A stretch of DNA of 64,000 nt, from the NCBI RefSeq assembly GCF_932526225.1, contig NC_064034.1, positions 17,806,887 to 17,870,886 of the forward strand, written 5' to 3'. A program made the position numbers and the translations under genes. The notes under the pieces are model-generated. The model was not told where the DNA came from. It saw only the letters and a list, made by a program, of their open reading frames with translations, and ran no database searches. Positions 1-10,943 of this stretch are shown here, one piece after another. Position 1 is the stretch's first letter. Each line of letters starts with the position of its first letter. The stretch comes from Nematostella vectensis. Lineage: Eukaryota; Cnidaria; Anthozoa; Actiniaria; Edwardsiidae.

Positions 1-709
1 AGGCCACTATATGGTAAATGGTGGGTGCACCAATATGTAATGCATGAAAGGAGATATATTTTTGGATTTTAATTTCCAAGACATTTTTCTGAATATTCGG
101 TCCAATGAAGGAGAGAATCGCCAAAAACAATACATAAAAATTACAGTATGGCATCTAAACAGTCTAAATATATTATTTCAAATCTTTGGGATGCTGTTAC
201 ATCCATGACCTATTCTGCACAAGGGCAAAGCTTGTCGGAGTATTGTTTTGATTGAAAAAAAATATTTATAATGGAACTTCTATGATGGGACATAAGAATT
301 TGCCATTAGACTCTTGACAACTTTGACAGCCATATTCACACCAGGAATTGTGTTTGTTAACTTTGATGTACTGCATAATTTAAATTATTGAATAAGGCCT
401 GGATCCATTTGGTTCTGGTACAATAAATAAATCTCAGTAAAGAGCAGGATCCTAGATTCCCTAAAAATACCTCAATCAGTCAACACAGAAGGTGTTCAAT
501 GCTGGCTCCGCTTTTAGGCAGTGCCTAAATTTATATATTATACCTCATGGAATATCAAATTGTAGCCTAGCTTGAATCTCCATATCAATTGAAACTTGGA
601 CAAGTTTCCATGGTAAAAAGGGATCCCTGTGGCAGTGCTAAAATAGCTGGAAAGGCAATTCCTTTACACTATTAAATACTTATTTTGTGTTTTTTTTTAT
701 ATATCTTAG
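1..709. other. Intron or upstream sequence of the lyase gene
   Basis: No coding exon was found here. The N-terminal 50-60 residues of the lyase must lie further upstream or in an exon I could not recognise. Around 500-535 there is a short sequence (TGCTGGCTCCGCTTTTAGGC and onward) that recurs in inverted orientation near 40505-40540, so it is a dispersed repeat. A pyrimidine-rich tract and TTAG acceptor at 690-709 lead into the first exon seen. Confidence 0.6.
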
Positions 710-3700
710 CAATATGAGTATTCTAGATCTGGAAACCCAACGAGAACCTGCTTTGAAGAGTGTGTAGCTGCACTGGAAGGGGGCAAGCATGGTGAGTAAT
801 CAATGTCTGTAACCATAGAGTGTCAGATGAACCTCTGATTGATCTTTTTGGGTCAGCTAAAACAAAAAAAAATCATTGGCTGTCATGAATGCATAATGAA
901 AAGCTAGAAGTGCATATTCCAAATTTATATTTCCAGTTTCACCCATTTTTTTCGCCTGGCCCTTAGGCTAATTGCTTTATTTTTAAGTGTGAAAGAGACA
1001 TATTAAATATGACCAACTGGACATATCTTCCAGTTTTATAATGCTTGTTTACTTGTTTTTGTAGGCATTGCCACATCGTCTGGTTTGGCTGCCACCATGC
1101 TTCTCGTGCACACTCTTAAGTCAGGAGATCACATTGCTTGCATTGATGATGTTTATGGTGGTATGTAATACAGCACCACTTAAAATTACACAGAATAAAA
1201 ACATATGATATTGATGATTGCATGTAGGTTTATATATAACAATAAAGGCCTAACAGTAATTTTTTTATATCGCAGGTACAAACCGATACTTCAGCCGTAT
1301 AATGACTCCCTCGATGGGCATTGAAGTCACTTTTCATGACTACACAAATTTGGACAATCTAAAAAAAGCAATAAAACCAAACACCAAGGTCAGATTGTAC
1401 AATACATCTCCTGGGGGGGGGGACTCTCCAAAAAAGTAGACGGGGGTGCTTGACCTATCTTTTAGGGTATAAAATTCTTACCAACTGCTATTTCTTAGGG
1501 TGTGTTTAGGATTTTTCCGATTCTGCTATCTTTTAGTGGTTTTCACTCTGAATGAGGAGGATTTTTCCGATTCTGCTATCTTTTAGGGTGTCTCACGCTA
1601 GATGACGGCCCAATCGTTTGAAACGTATTTTACAATACGTTTAATACTTTCGACTTTTTTGTCGGTTACATAAAAATACAGGATCCGTCAGCCAATTAAA
1701 ACAAGCATTGTTTTTTAATGCTTTTTTAATCTCTCAGTGTTAAAATTTCCTTTGACCACACCCAATGTGCTATTTCTTAGGGATAAGAATTGTTGTTGAT
1801 CACGCCCTTAGTGCTATCCCTTAGGGTCAAAATTGATTTTGCTGTCGAGCACCCCCGTCTGTTTTTCTCATAGTCCCCCCCCCCCTCCCGGGATACATCT
1901 GTTTGCTGAATACCCTATTTCTAATTTGAATATAATTTCAGATGGTCTGGGTAGAAACTCCGACCAACCCAACACTAAAGCTGACTGACATCCAAGGAGC
2001 AGCAGACATTGTTCATCAGCATGAGGTGAATCTTCAATAGTTTTTTGTTTGTTGTTTCAATTATTATGGAAAATGCATAGGATACTTAAGAGGGACTAGA
2101 CAATGCAGCCTAGAACATTACTATGGACAATAGCTCCCTTTCAGCTCTACTGGAAATCCTGTTATTTTCCATTAAGTAACTTTCTGTGAAGGCATTTGGT
2201 ATCCAGAACGGAAGGAAGACTTAAATATCAATATTCATTTTTAGAAATGCCTTTCTATAAAAAAGTACACTTTTGGAGTTATTGTCATGCGTGACATGTC
2301 TCCCAAGACCTTTAAATATGTGCTTAATATTAACATATGGATTATGTCCATAGGGTGTGATGATGGTGGTGGACAACACCTTTATGTCCTCGTACTTCCA
2401 GGTATTATATCAGTGGTATTTTTTAAAGTATTCTGATGCTGGAAATTTATCCAACTGTAATCCCTGAAACAATTGTTTTGATTCCTTTTTTTTTATTTTG
2501 CTGAACATTTCAGAGACCACTGTCTCTTGGAGCAGATGCTGTTATGCACTCCGTCACCAAGTATATGAATGGTAATCACATAGTTTCTGGCATTTATTGG
2601 ATTCTTTCTCTTAGCTGATGTCATGTTGGTCTTTCTCCAGGACACTCTGATGTGTGCATGGGTGTGATCGCAACAAATAACGATGAGCTTGCCAAAAAGC
2701 TTAAGTTCCTTCAGTTTGGTAAGTGCACAGTGCTTTCTACAACTAGCAAGTCACAATAAACAAATACAGCTAAACTCATGTTGTTAATGAAATTTCCTTT
2801 TTTGTAGCTTCTGGACCAGTGCCTAGCCCATTTGACTGCTATCTTGCCAACCGTGGTCTGAAAACACTGCATGTACGCATGCGAGAACACGAGAGAAATG
2901 CTAAAGCAGTGGCCAGCTTTCTCGAAAAGGACCCCAGAGTCACGGCTGTAAAGTACCCAGGTGAATAGCAGCATTAGCGTTTTGTAATAGAAGCTTTGAA
3001 AACCTAGGCACATAGTAGAGGGTGGGTACAAAGAGTATACTTTGGTCTTTTCTTATGAAAGAATCAACCATCTAAGTTGGCCTGAAACCATATATACCGT
3101 ATTCTAGGTCATTTGATTGACTTTTGCTGTCATAAGGGCAAAGCATATAAGTGCTACTTCTCAATTCAAATCACCACATTTTGTTTATGCATTGTAGGTC
3201 TCCAATCTCACCCTCAGCACGAACTTGCCAAACGTCAGATGACTGGTTTTGGTGGAATGGTGACATTTTACATCAAGGGAGACCTCAACACTGCCACAGA
3301 GTTTCTTAAACAAGTCAAGGTATGTTTATATGAAATGTAATTGAAAATTACAAAATGGCATTTTGGTGGGTTATAAGATGTTAAGTAACAACAAAAATAA
3401 CTTGAGATTTCCAGTGTTAGCTTTGCATGAATAAGCAATGTGTATTTTTGTCTTCTAGGTTTTCACCCTTGCTGAAAGTCTGGGTGGCTTTGAAAGCCTG
3501 TGTGAGCATCCGTAAGTAAATAGAAACTTGTCAACTTTGTTTTAAAAGAAAGTGATGGCAAACTGTTGGACTCCATCAAACACTCTTTGTTCTACAGAGC
3601 TGTTATGACACATGCATCTGTCCCACCGGCCCAGAGGGAGGTACTAGGCATCTCAGACACGCTGGTGAGTGAACACTTTCTTTTTTTAGTCTTGCCTGTT

Positions 3701-3965
3701 GTAATCTCCCCTGCCTGGTATGATTCAGGGTCTGGTATTTTTGGGGAGTGTCAGTGCTGTTATTATAAATCTTTTTTGAAATTATTTGCTTTGGTTGTCT
3801 GTTGGTGGGATTTCATATGATGTGGAGCTTTGTTAATTGATTTGTAAGGACTAATTAGGCTTTTGTTTCATCTAGATTCGTCTATCAGTTGGACTTGAAG
3901 ATACCAAAGACCTTATAAATGACTTGGACCAAGCACTAGCAGCTGCTGTAAGGGACAGCCAGTGA
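710..3965 (+). CDS. CTH: Cystathionine gamma-lyase, 5' end missing
   Basis: PLP enzyme of transsulfuration: cleaves cystathionine to cysteine, 2-oxobutyrate and ammonia, and can release H2S; cytosolic. Exons 710-791, 1065-1160, 1276-1388, 1942-2025, 2354-2401, 2514-2571, 2641-2718, 2808-2960, 3198-3319, 3459-3511, 3598-3664 and 3876-3965 join in phase to 347 residues plus TGA; the family is about 400, so roughly 55 N-terminal residues lie outside. Visible motifs: YEYSRSGNPTR at the start, DDVYGGTNRYF, VWVETPTNPT, VVDNTFMSSYFQRPL, the PLP-lysine motif SVTKYMNGHSD, and NRGLKTLHVRM, SHPQHELAKRQ, FTLAESLGGFES and LGISDTLIRLSVGLED near the C-terminus. These fit the gamma-lyase branch of the Cys/Met PLP family better than the beta-lyase or synthase branches. 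No frameshift or stop was seen. An ATTAAA at 4004-4009 is a possible polyadenylation signal. Confidence 0.95.
1410..1892. mobile_element. MITE with 8-bp target duplication in a CTH intron
   Basis: Seen directly: an identical ATACATCT flanks the element at 1402-1409 and 1893-1900. The ends are long inverted repeats of about 45 bp, beginning with a G-run followed by GACT and then AGACGGGGGTGCT. Between them are internal repeats of the form TGCTATCTTTTAGGGT. No ORF. An 8-bp duplication is typical of hAT-type transposition, but these ends do not show the usual hAT terminus, so the superfamily is left open. Confidence 0.8.
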
Positions 3966-4134
3966 TGAAACAATTTTGAACATTGTTTTGTAAAAATTAG
4001 GAAATTAAATGTTAGACAGCTGCTAAAACTTCTTCAAAAAAACTAGAATTACACTAAACAGAGCAGGTAGTAAATTTGGCTTGCCTGATGTGTTTCCCTA
4101 TGATCTCTTTCCTTTTCCTCATCTCAATATTTAA

Positions 4135-4310
4135 CAACACAACCATCACTAAATTATCAACACCACCAGCATCATCATCATCATTGCCACTATCGTCACA
4201 ATTATTATTTTAAACATTATCATTATTATCACACACAGCATCATCACCATTTTTATCATGATCACCATCATTATGAATTATCATCACCATCATTATTATT
4301 ACCAGAGTTT
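4135..4310. repeat. Degenerate trinucleotide-rich tract
   Basis: Interrupted runs of CAT, ATC and ATT (for example CATCATCATCATCATTG and CATCATTATTATTACC). An old, imperfect microsatellite region. Confidence 0.75.
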
Positions 4311-4524
4311 GTCAACTAAAATCAATCTAAAGTCTACATCGTTTTTTGGTGTATAATATGTACCAATGTTAGGTGGGCAAAGATGATGGCACGCATTTCG
4401 TTCTCATCCATTATTTTTCTTGCGTCTCATTTCATTATTTGGCTACAGGTCTCACTTGTTCTTTATGAACCTGAATAGCCTGCGTACCATTTTTCTCACC
4501 CGGTATCTGCGATATCCTTGCTCG

Positions 4525-4850
4525 CCACTAGCAAAATCACAGGCTTACCAACCTCTCAGTCAGTCATCAGTCAATCTCAGTAACTATCTCGAATATTTTC
4601 ACTATTGATCACCTCCTATAATTGTCATATAATGGTCTTTATATCCTAGAATAAAGGTCACAATAAACTATCACTGCTTTGTGATTTGTATTTATTCAGA
4701 CGATGAGAGTTTATTGTGACAATTTTAGGACAATAACAGGTGGTCAATAATATTCGAGCTAGTTGATGGGATTGACTGGAGACTGACTGAGAGGTTAGTA
4801 CGCCTGTGGCAATATACCCGGTAGAGCGCAATTACGCCTGTCAAGAAACT
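4525..4850. repeat. Imperfect inverted repeat, arms about 150 bp
   Basis: The left arm contains CAGGCTTACCAACCTCTCAG and, further on, TATCTCGAATATT. The complement of the right arm contains CAGGCGTACTAACCTCTCAG and TAGCTCGAATATT in the same order and spacing, followed by matching CACAATAAACT segments. This is either two head-to-head copies of one dispersed repeat or a foldback element. No protein is encoded. Confidence 0.7.
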
Positions 4851-6215
4851 AGAAGGACTAAGGAAGGAGTACATAACGTAAAATGTTCCCAAGAGTAAAC
4901 CCTTTTTTTCTTGTTTCGTTTCATGTAAAAAGAACACGAATTTCTTAGTTAACACAAGAAATTCGATGGGAATGTTTGTGAAGTAATTTTTGGCAGAGAA
5001 ACTTCTGAAACGAGATATTGGGATATGTTACAGTTTCGACTTTGATTCGAGAAAAATAGGCGGGTCGCGTCCTTTATTTGACAAAAAGGGATTTGAGCAT
5101 ATTTTGTTCCTATAAACTCATCAACTGATATTAGAAAATCTTATTTACTATCATTGAGTACTTGCCAAGTCTAGGAGCATAAAAAAGGAATGCGGTACAA
5201 GCCCCATTTAATGTGTAGACATATTGCAACGACTCATTGAAGCAAGAAACTTTGCGCTTACGAGTTCTTCAAGTTTGATTTATTTCAAGCCGCCTGCCAG
5301 TGCTTTGGTGTTACAGGCTAAAAGGGAAGTTCCTGCAACGCCTTGGTTGTGCGCACAGTTGAAAACGCCAAGTATGTACCAAAACTCATAGCGTAGAGAT
5401 TAATCCCCGATTTCGGAGCCAGGAAGTGAGTCACTGAATCATGATGTGAAAGAAGGTCTTAATCTAAAGAAAAAGTGTTCAAACACACTAACCGTTCGGA
5501 CTGACGATGTTTCAGTCTGTTTTGAATAAGTAATAACAAATCATTTTCTCTATAAAGCTCCCATCAACCCGAATCATAGTATCATGGCAAATACGGAACT
5601 ACCTTTTTAGATATTTTTTTTGTTTTTACAAAGGGTACTTCTAAACCGCTTTAAACTTGAGATGTGTGGCTGAGAAGTAGCCAAAATAAAGTGAAGACCT
5701 CGTGATTTCAATTATTTTAATATCGTCGTAGGTAGTGTGCGAGTTACAGTGTCAAGGTGACATAACATAAAACTCTCCTGTTTAACACAACAGACAATCG
5801 TCAATTAAATTAAGAACAAAAAGTGGAATTTGATTCCTGGTTCTTCCAATACACCAGAACACAGATAAAACTAACTTATACCTAGCGAAACACTTTATAA
5901 TAGACCAATAAAACCATGCCTAGAAAGAAATAATGATCTCAACCCCAGTGTGTTGTCTATGCTGTAATATGTCATCAAAGAATGTCCTGTTTCTCTCTAT
6001 CCAATTACTATCCTCAAATAAAACAAAACAAAAGCTACTTCCTCGCTAGAGAAGTACCCCCTAAAATTCATATAATTATCATGTATTATTATAATGTAGT
6101 GGAATTGAAGACATGCGTGTCATATATAAAGCATCCATATAATGCCCACGTATTAGATTATCCCCAACGGGTAGGAGGGGTTGGATATGTGATATCCATA
6201 TGGCATTCTTGAAGG

Positions 6216-9200
6216 TCAGCGATTTTCGGGAACTATAAGTTTCCATGTCTGACCATCTATATTTTTATATGGGCCCAAATTGAATACAAAATCAGCATGC
6301 TTCTTCTTCTCAGTACAGTAGGCATATCTAGGTTTCTCCACGGTGCACTTCACGCATATAAACTGCAGCGTGTCGCCTATTCGTGAGTGAGCAAACGTGC
6401 AATAAGCGGGGGCTTTTCCTACAGTATGCTTAGAACACTCTTCTGATTTATCCGCACCGCGCACCGACACGCCGTGTCTCATGCGACCTTTTTCGTCACA
6501 GTACATCGGCTTAAACTGAGTCTTACGAGCGGTAAGCAGGTGCTTGCCATCTATTAACTGCCATCCCTTCTTATTATCTCTCTTCTGGTACTCCAGGCTG
6601 ACTGGGACCTGCTCTAAGTACATTATAAGGTTGGCGGAACCTTTGCTCTTTAATGTGCTACCTATTTTGTTGGTGGTACCACTCTCTATTGATATCTCGT
6701 CCAGCTTGCCGTATGTACTGCTGGGTTCTTTAGGTCGTACTGCCTGGGCTTTCACGTGGTTGGGTAAGACAGATGGTGGATTGCCGACGCCCGGGGGCTT
6801 TGTGTTGTTTACGTGGTTGGAGACAGACGTGTTATTGAATGACTGGGGCTTGGCATAATTCGTACCCAAGGGGCTGGCTGGGGGAACTGGGCTACTCTTA
6901 GGGCACGGGGAAGACGGAGCTGCGGCATGACTGTTATGATGTTGGTATGATGGCTGGTTGTCCTTGCCAACACTCTCATTTGCCTTAGCTGCTATAAATA
7001 AAATCAATAAAATGTCAACCACAATCGCTTATAAGAACAGATACCATTGCGGGGACAAAAACATCATACAGTAGGTCCAACATAAAAAGGTCTGACAAAG
7101 GCCAACATTTCAAACCCTCAAAAATACTAAGGACAGAAACATTCAACCTTTCTAAAACGATTCTCAATTTGAGAGCAAAGACCAAGTTCCAAATAAGGCA
7201 ACTGTACATCATTGTTAGCTGACCTGTGTTCAGATAAACACCACCCAAAAAGTAGCAGGCGAATTTTTCAACGACCCAAAATATATTGTATGCCCGTAAT
7301 GCTAATAACTTCCCCTGGGTATTATCCTTGACAATATGGCATAGGGCCGTTTATTTGCTAATACTCTTTGAGGTCAAATGGCATGAAACAGCATAAAAGA
7401 GGATACAAAAAGAAGCATTAGGCCAGGACCTGTATGAGGGTATACCAGTACCTGCCAGTTGGGTCTCTTTAAGTGCTGATGCATATGACTGCTGTTTCTC
7501 CTCCTCTCTAGCAAGGAAATGCTCTATTGCAAGATCCTCCCTCTCGTCTAGTATATCTGAGGGCTTGCTTCTACCGATGGCTTGGAGACCCTCCTTAACA
7601 GCTACACTGCCATCTGCGATATAATCTACTGGTTCTGACGGCAGAGGTGGGGACGGGCAAGGACTGGTCTCTCGGCTAAGTGATGTTATTATAGGGCCAC
7701 CTTGTTGCATCTGGGGTACAGTAGCCAGCCATCCACTAGTTCCAAACTCCTCCCCTCCAGGGGTTGGGTTAAGACTCGACGGTGCCCACATGGGTGGGGT
7801 GGTAAATACTTGTGGTTGGTAATGAGGGTACCTCCTATTCATATCAGCAGTGGTTAAAGGAGCAGTCATAGGCTGTCCAAGTCCTATACCATACGGCCCT
7901 AATAAATGGTAGGGATTAAATGATTCCAGGTGGCCATACCCACTGGACATTGTATTGTGAGGACTTGAGGGTGTGTTTTGTGGATTCATTGGCTCGTTGG
8001 GTAGTGTCTGGGTTTCTGCATCATTGCACTCCACCACAGCTTGCACCTCAGCGTGACTCATGTCTGGGCTGATGCCTTGATGTTTCATGTTCAATAAGTC
8101 TGCTCCTTGTGTTACGTCTGGGGCGTCCTTTCTTGTGGATAATTTGAACCATAATTTCATAATTGGAATACACTTGCCAAGAGGAATGTCTAGTTCCTTC
8201 GAAATAAAAAAAAAATAAAAATAAAAAGGGGAACATTTGTCCCACAAAACTGGAACATCTTGGAACCCATTATAAAAACATATTCATTATTGGTGTGTGT
8301 CGTATATTGATTTTATGTGGCATCTCAGTTGGTATGTTAGTGGTTTACTTAATACAAACTTTTACAAGAGTGTGTGCTATTGCACAATAAATTATAATAT
8401 AATTTTAATGGATTACACGGGGATCCTGAATTCACAACAGTGTGAAACTACATAGGTCTATCTTTTATGGGGTCTTTAAAAGCCACATTGTCACCAGTTT
8501 ACTTCTGGTCGATAACGTAGCAATCTCTGATGATTTTTAACAGAAAACGCAAAAATATTTCAAAATTGTAAAAACAGTGGATCTATTAGAAGTTTTTTCG
8601 AGGATATGACTGATAATTTAATGTGAATGACCTTTTTAATAGCCCATATACTAATAGATTCTTTTGTCTTTTGTCGGTTGAGGTTACCATTGGCCCTCAG
8701 GAAATAAACTAGTGACAATGTGGCTTTAAAACTGAGGTGTTCATATTAGCTAGCTTTTCTTAGAACAGTAGTGTTTCTGTACTTTTGAAAGTACATTTGA
8801 AAATGGTGAAATCTGATTCAACAGTTAAAATCCTCTATGCATTAATAAAAGAATTCCAAATGATATTCATCCTTTGCTAAAAGTTGTACATGTGTACTGG
8901 TTTCTTACCCTTAGTAAGTTTTTAAATTCTTCTTCTGTCCCCATATACTGTAATGTTCTATCCTAGAAAAACAGAAACAATATCATTACCAACAAATGTT
9001 ATTATTTTTGTCAGCCTTTCAAACGATTCACAGAAATATAACTTTCTTCAAGAATTCCCTTTTCTTAATATTTTTTTTATTCTTCATTTTATATTTTGCA
9101 CGTTTGGGGGTGCTTATTTGGAGTCAATTCCTTTACTGTTAGATGGAACCTATAAAACAAGCATTTACAGTATTCTTACATTCCCAACAGCCCTAGGGAT

Positions 9201-9363
9201 TGGCTCTGGATTTGCCATGGGTGAAAGCAGTCATTATATGTATTTCATGTACAAATTTTAATTTTTATGGCTATACCTGAATAAAGTTATCAACAAAAAC
9301 AGGCTTAAGGTCTGGCATCCCAAGCTCATCCAGAATTGAAAATACTCCTTTGTAATGATCCAT
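6216..9363 (-). CDS. SAM-domain protein with unrecognised Cys-containing C-terminal domain
   Basis: Coding exons 9277-9363 (the exon extends to 9389), 8909-8962, 7452-8196 and 6216-6991 join in phase to 553 residues. Residues 2-66 form a SAM domain split over three exons: FSILDELGMPDLKPVFVDNF, then LQYMGTEEEFKNLL, then ELDIPLGKCIPIMKLW. The middle (about 80-420) is rich in Pro, Ser, Asn and Gln and looks disordered. The last 130 residues are compact, with Cys/His pairs (MYCDEKGRMRHG, EECSKHT, FICVKC, YAYCTEKKKH) that could bind zinc. The ATG at 9361-9363 is taken as start because it sits just before the SAM fold and only two codon bases plus eight codons precede it in the exon. SAM domains commonly mediate protein or RNA contacts; the partner is unknown. 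I could not assign a named family. Confidence 0.75.
8480..8725. mobile_element. TTAA-flanked MITE, copy 1
   Basis: Ends AGCCACATTGTCACCAGT and ACTAGTGACAATGTGGCT are inverted repeats with TTAA on both sides. Related over its length to the element at 17492-17710, which lies in the opposite orientation. It sits in the second coding intron of the SAM-domain gene. A TTAA target is typical of piggyBac-type transposition, so this is a candidate non-autonomous piggyBac-like family. Confidence 0.75.
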
Positions 9364-9525
9364 GATGGGAGAAATGGGCCACAGATGACCTGTATTCAGA
9401 AAGACAAGCCGATCATTCAACACTAATCATAATCACAGCTACCTGATACAAGCACTGATCTATTACCCACATAGTATAAATCTACTCACATACAATCACG
9501 AATCTCGCAATTTAAATGGCTCCCA

Positions 9526-9559
9526 TACTCACTATCTATTGAGCCATAGATAGTGAGTA
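9526..9559. repeat. Perfect 14-bp hairpin
   Basis: TACTCACTATCTAT and its exact complement ATAGATAGTGAGTA are separated by six bases. No function can be assigned; it may be the core of a small foldback repeat. Confidence 0.6.
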
Positions 9560-9899
9560 GCGAAAAGGCTGGCCACTTGAAGGGAAAGAGACAAAAAAAA
9601 CTTGAATCAAATTTGAGAAATTTGGTTCCCAATCTTTTCTAGTAAATGCATTTTCCATCCTTACAAAAGGACAATAAAAGTAACGAAGACTGCAAGGTTT
9701 CAATTCTCGTTTATCTGCACGCGCTGCAAACACCTGTTGCATGCACTCACGAAAGATCTAGAAAACACACTATTTCAAACGAGCACGCCCTGTTTTTGTT
9801 TTGTAATATACTTTTTCGTTGTGTTATATTATTTATTACTGAGAATTATTAAAATCGTCATTTATTTGAAGGTAGTATGTGAGTGGATTTATACTTAAA

Positions 9900-10009
9900 C
9901 AATTAGACTACTCTTTCCTGTTTTCTATGAGTCAAATAGTCAACTAGGCGCTACGTGCCTCGTTGACTATCTTTTGACTCATAGAAAATCCGAACTCGTA
10001 GTCTAATTG
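9900..10009. repeat. Foldback element of about 110 bp
   Basis: CAATTAGACTAC at the left pairs with GTAGTCTAATTG at the right, and inside this TTTTCTATGAGTCAAA and ATAGTCAAC pair with their complements. Nearly the whole segment folds on itself. Probably a small MITE or its remnant. Confidence 0.65.
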
Positions 10010-10730
10010 TGAAATATAAAACGCTCAGAAGAGAGGATATCAGTAATAATAGGAAAACAATAGCAAATAAGTATTGTTATGAAATAACAGTAGATGTATG
10101 ATAGAGAAGAAATAATAAGGATCAAGGGAATTTATAAGCGTTTTATATTGATAAATGTGAAGTACTCATATAAGAATATGATTTTAATAAAGATAATTGT
10201 AATTTCTTTAGATACTAATCTATTAAAACTCTTACAAACAATAACAAATTTGCGTAAAAAAAAGGAAAATACTGCAGTGAAAATAAAATACTATTTTAAT
10301 GTAATGCAGCGATATCATGTTCAATGATTTTAACGAAGTAATAACGAAATAATGACACAGGCAATCTTGCCGGCTCTAAAAACAAATCGACTCAACAAGA
10401 AAGTATAGTCGTGAGTTTTTGTTACCGAAAAAAACCGCGTGACCTAAAGCCGAAAAAACATTGCAGATTACATCCATCGTGTTTATTACAATACCAACAA
10501 CTACAAGGAACAATATATCGCAGTACTGATAACAGATAATGCTGTCCCAAGACGTTATCGACCGAAACTTCCAGGAAGCAATTCGATACGAGCGAGTTTT
10601 CTACAACTCATCAAAATTTGTTCTGGTCATTGTCTGATTTAACCTCCATTATAACCTGAAGATTCATTGTGGGCCCGCTCCTTGTCATAAAATCAAAAAA
10701 GTAGATTTGATATAGCGTACAACAGCGTAC

Positions 10731-10943
10731 CTTATTCAATCGATTATCGAGGGATTCTTCGAAGTTTCTTTACCACAGAGAACCCTCCATTAGCTGGCCG
10801 CCATTTTGAATCATCAACAAAGCGCGAGGCACTGGTGCCCAATCACGCATGCGTACTAATGTCGGAGTTCCAACATGGCCGCTGTGTTCTGATCATTCGT
10901 TCTATTTGATTTCTTGTTCTTTGCGAAATCAGATATTGCCAAG
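10731..10943. promoter_or_regulatory. Probable divergent promoter, SAM-domain gene and ALG6
   Basis: Inference. ALG6 starts at 10944 on the plus strand. On the minus strand a good donor (AATAAG then GTACGC) lies at 10731, giving a short non-coding 5' exon for the SAM-domain gene; its only ATG, in AAAATGGCGGCC, stops after three more codons. The two 5' ends would then be at most about 200 bases apart. AAGATGGCCG at the ALG6 start also fits a strong initiation context. Confidence 0.4.

Larger units (their letters stand above)
3966..6215. other. Intergenic region between CTH and the SAM-domain gene
   Basis: The two genes converge here. It contains the CTH 3' UTR, a CAT/ATC/ATT-rich stretch (about 4135-4310) and an inverted repeat (about 4525-4850). 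From about 5000 to 6200 I see AT-rich unique sequence with no credible exon on either strand. Confidence 0.6.

Noticed and set aside
6544-6858. Plus-strand frame of 104 codons
   Set aside because: Antisense to the last exon of the SAM-domain gene, no splice or start support.
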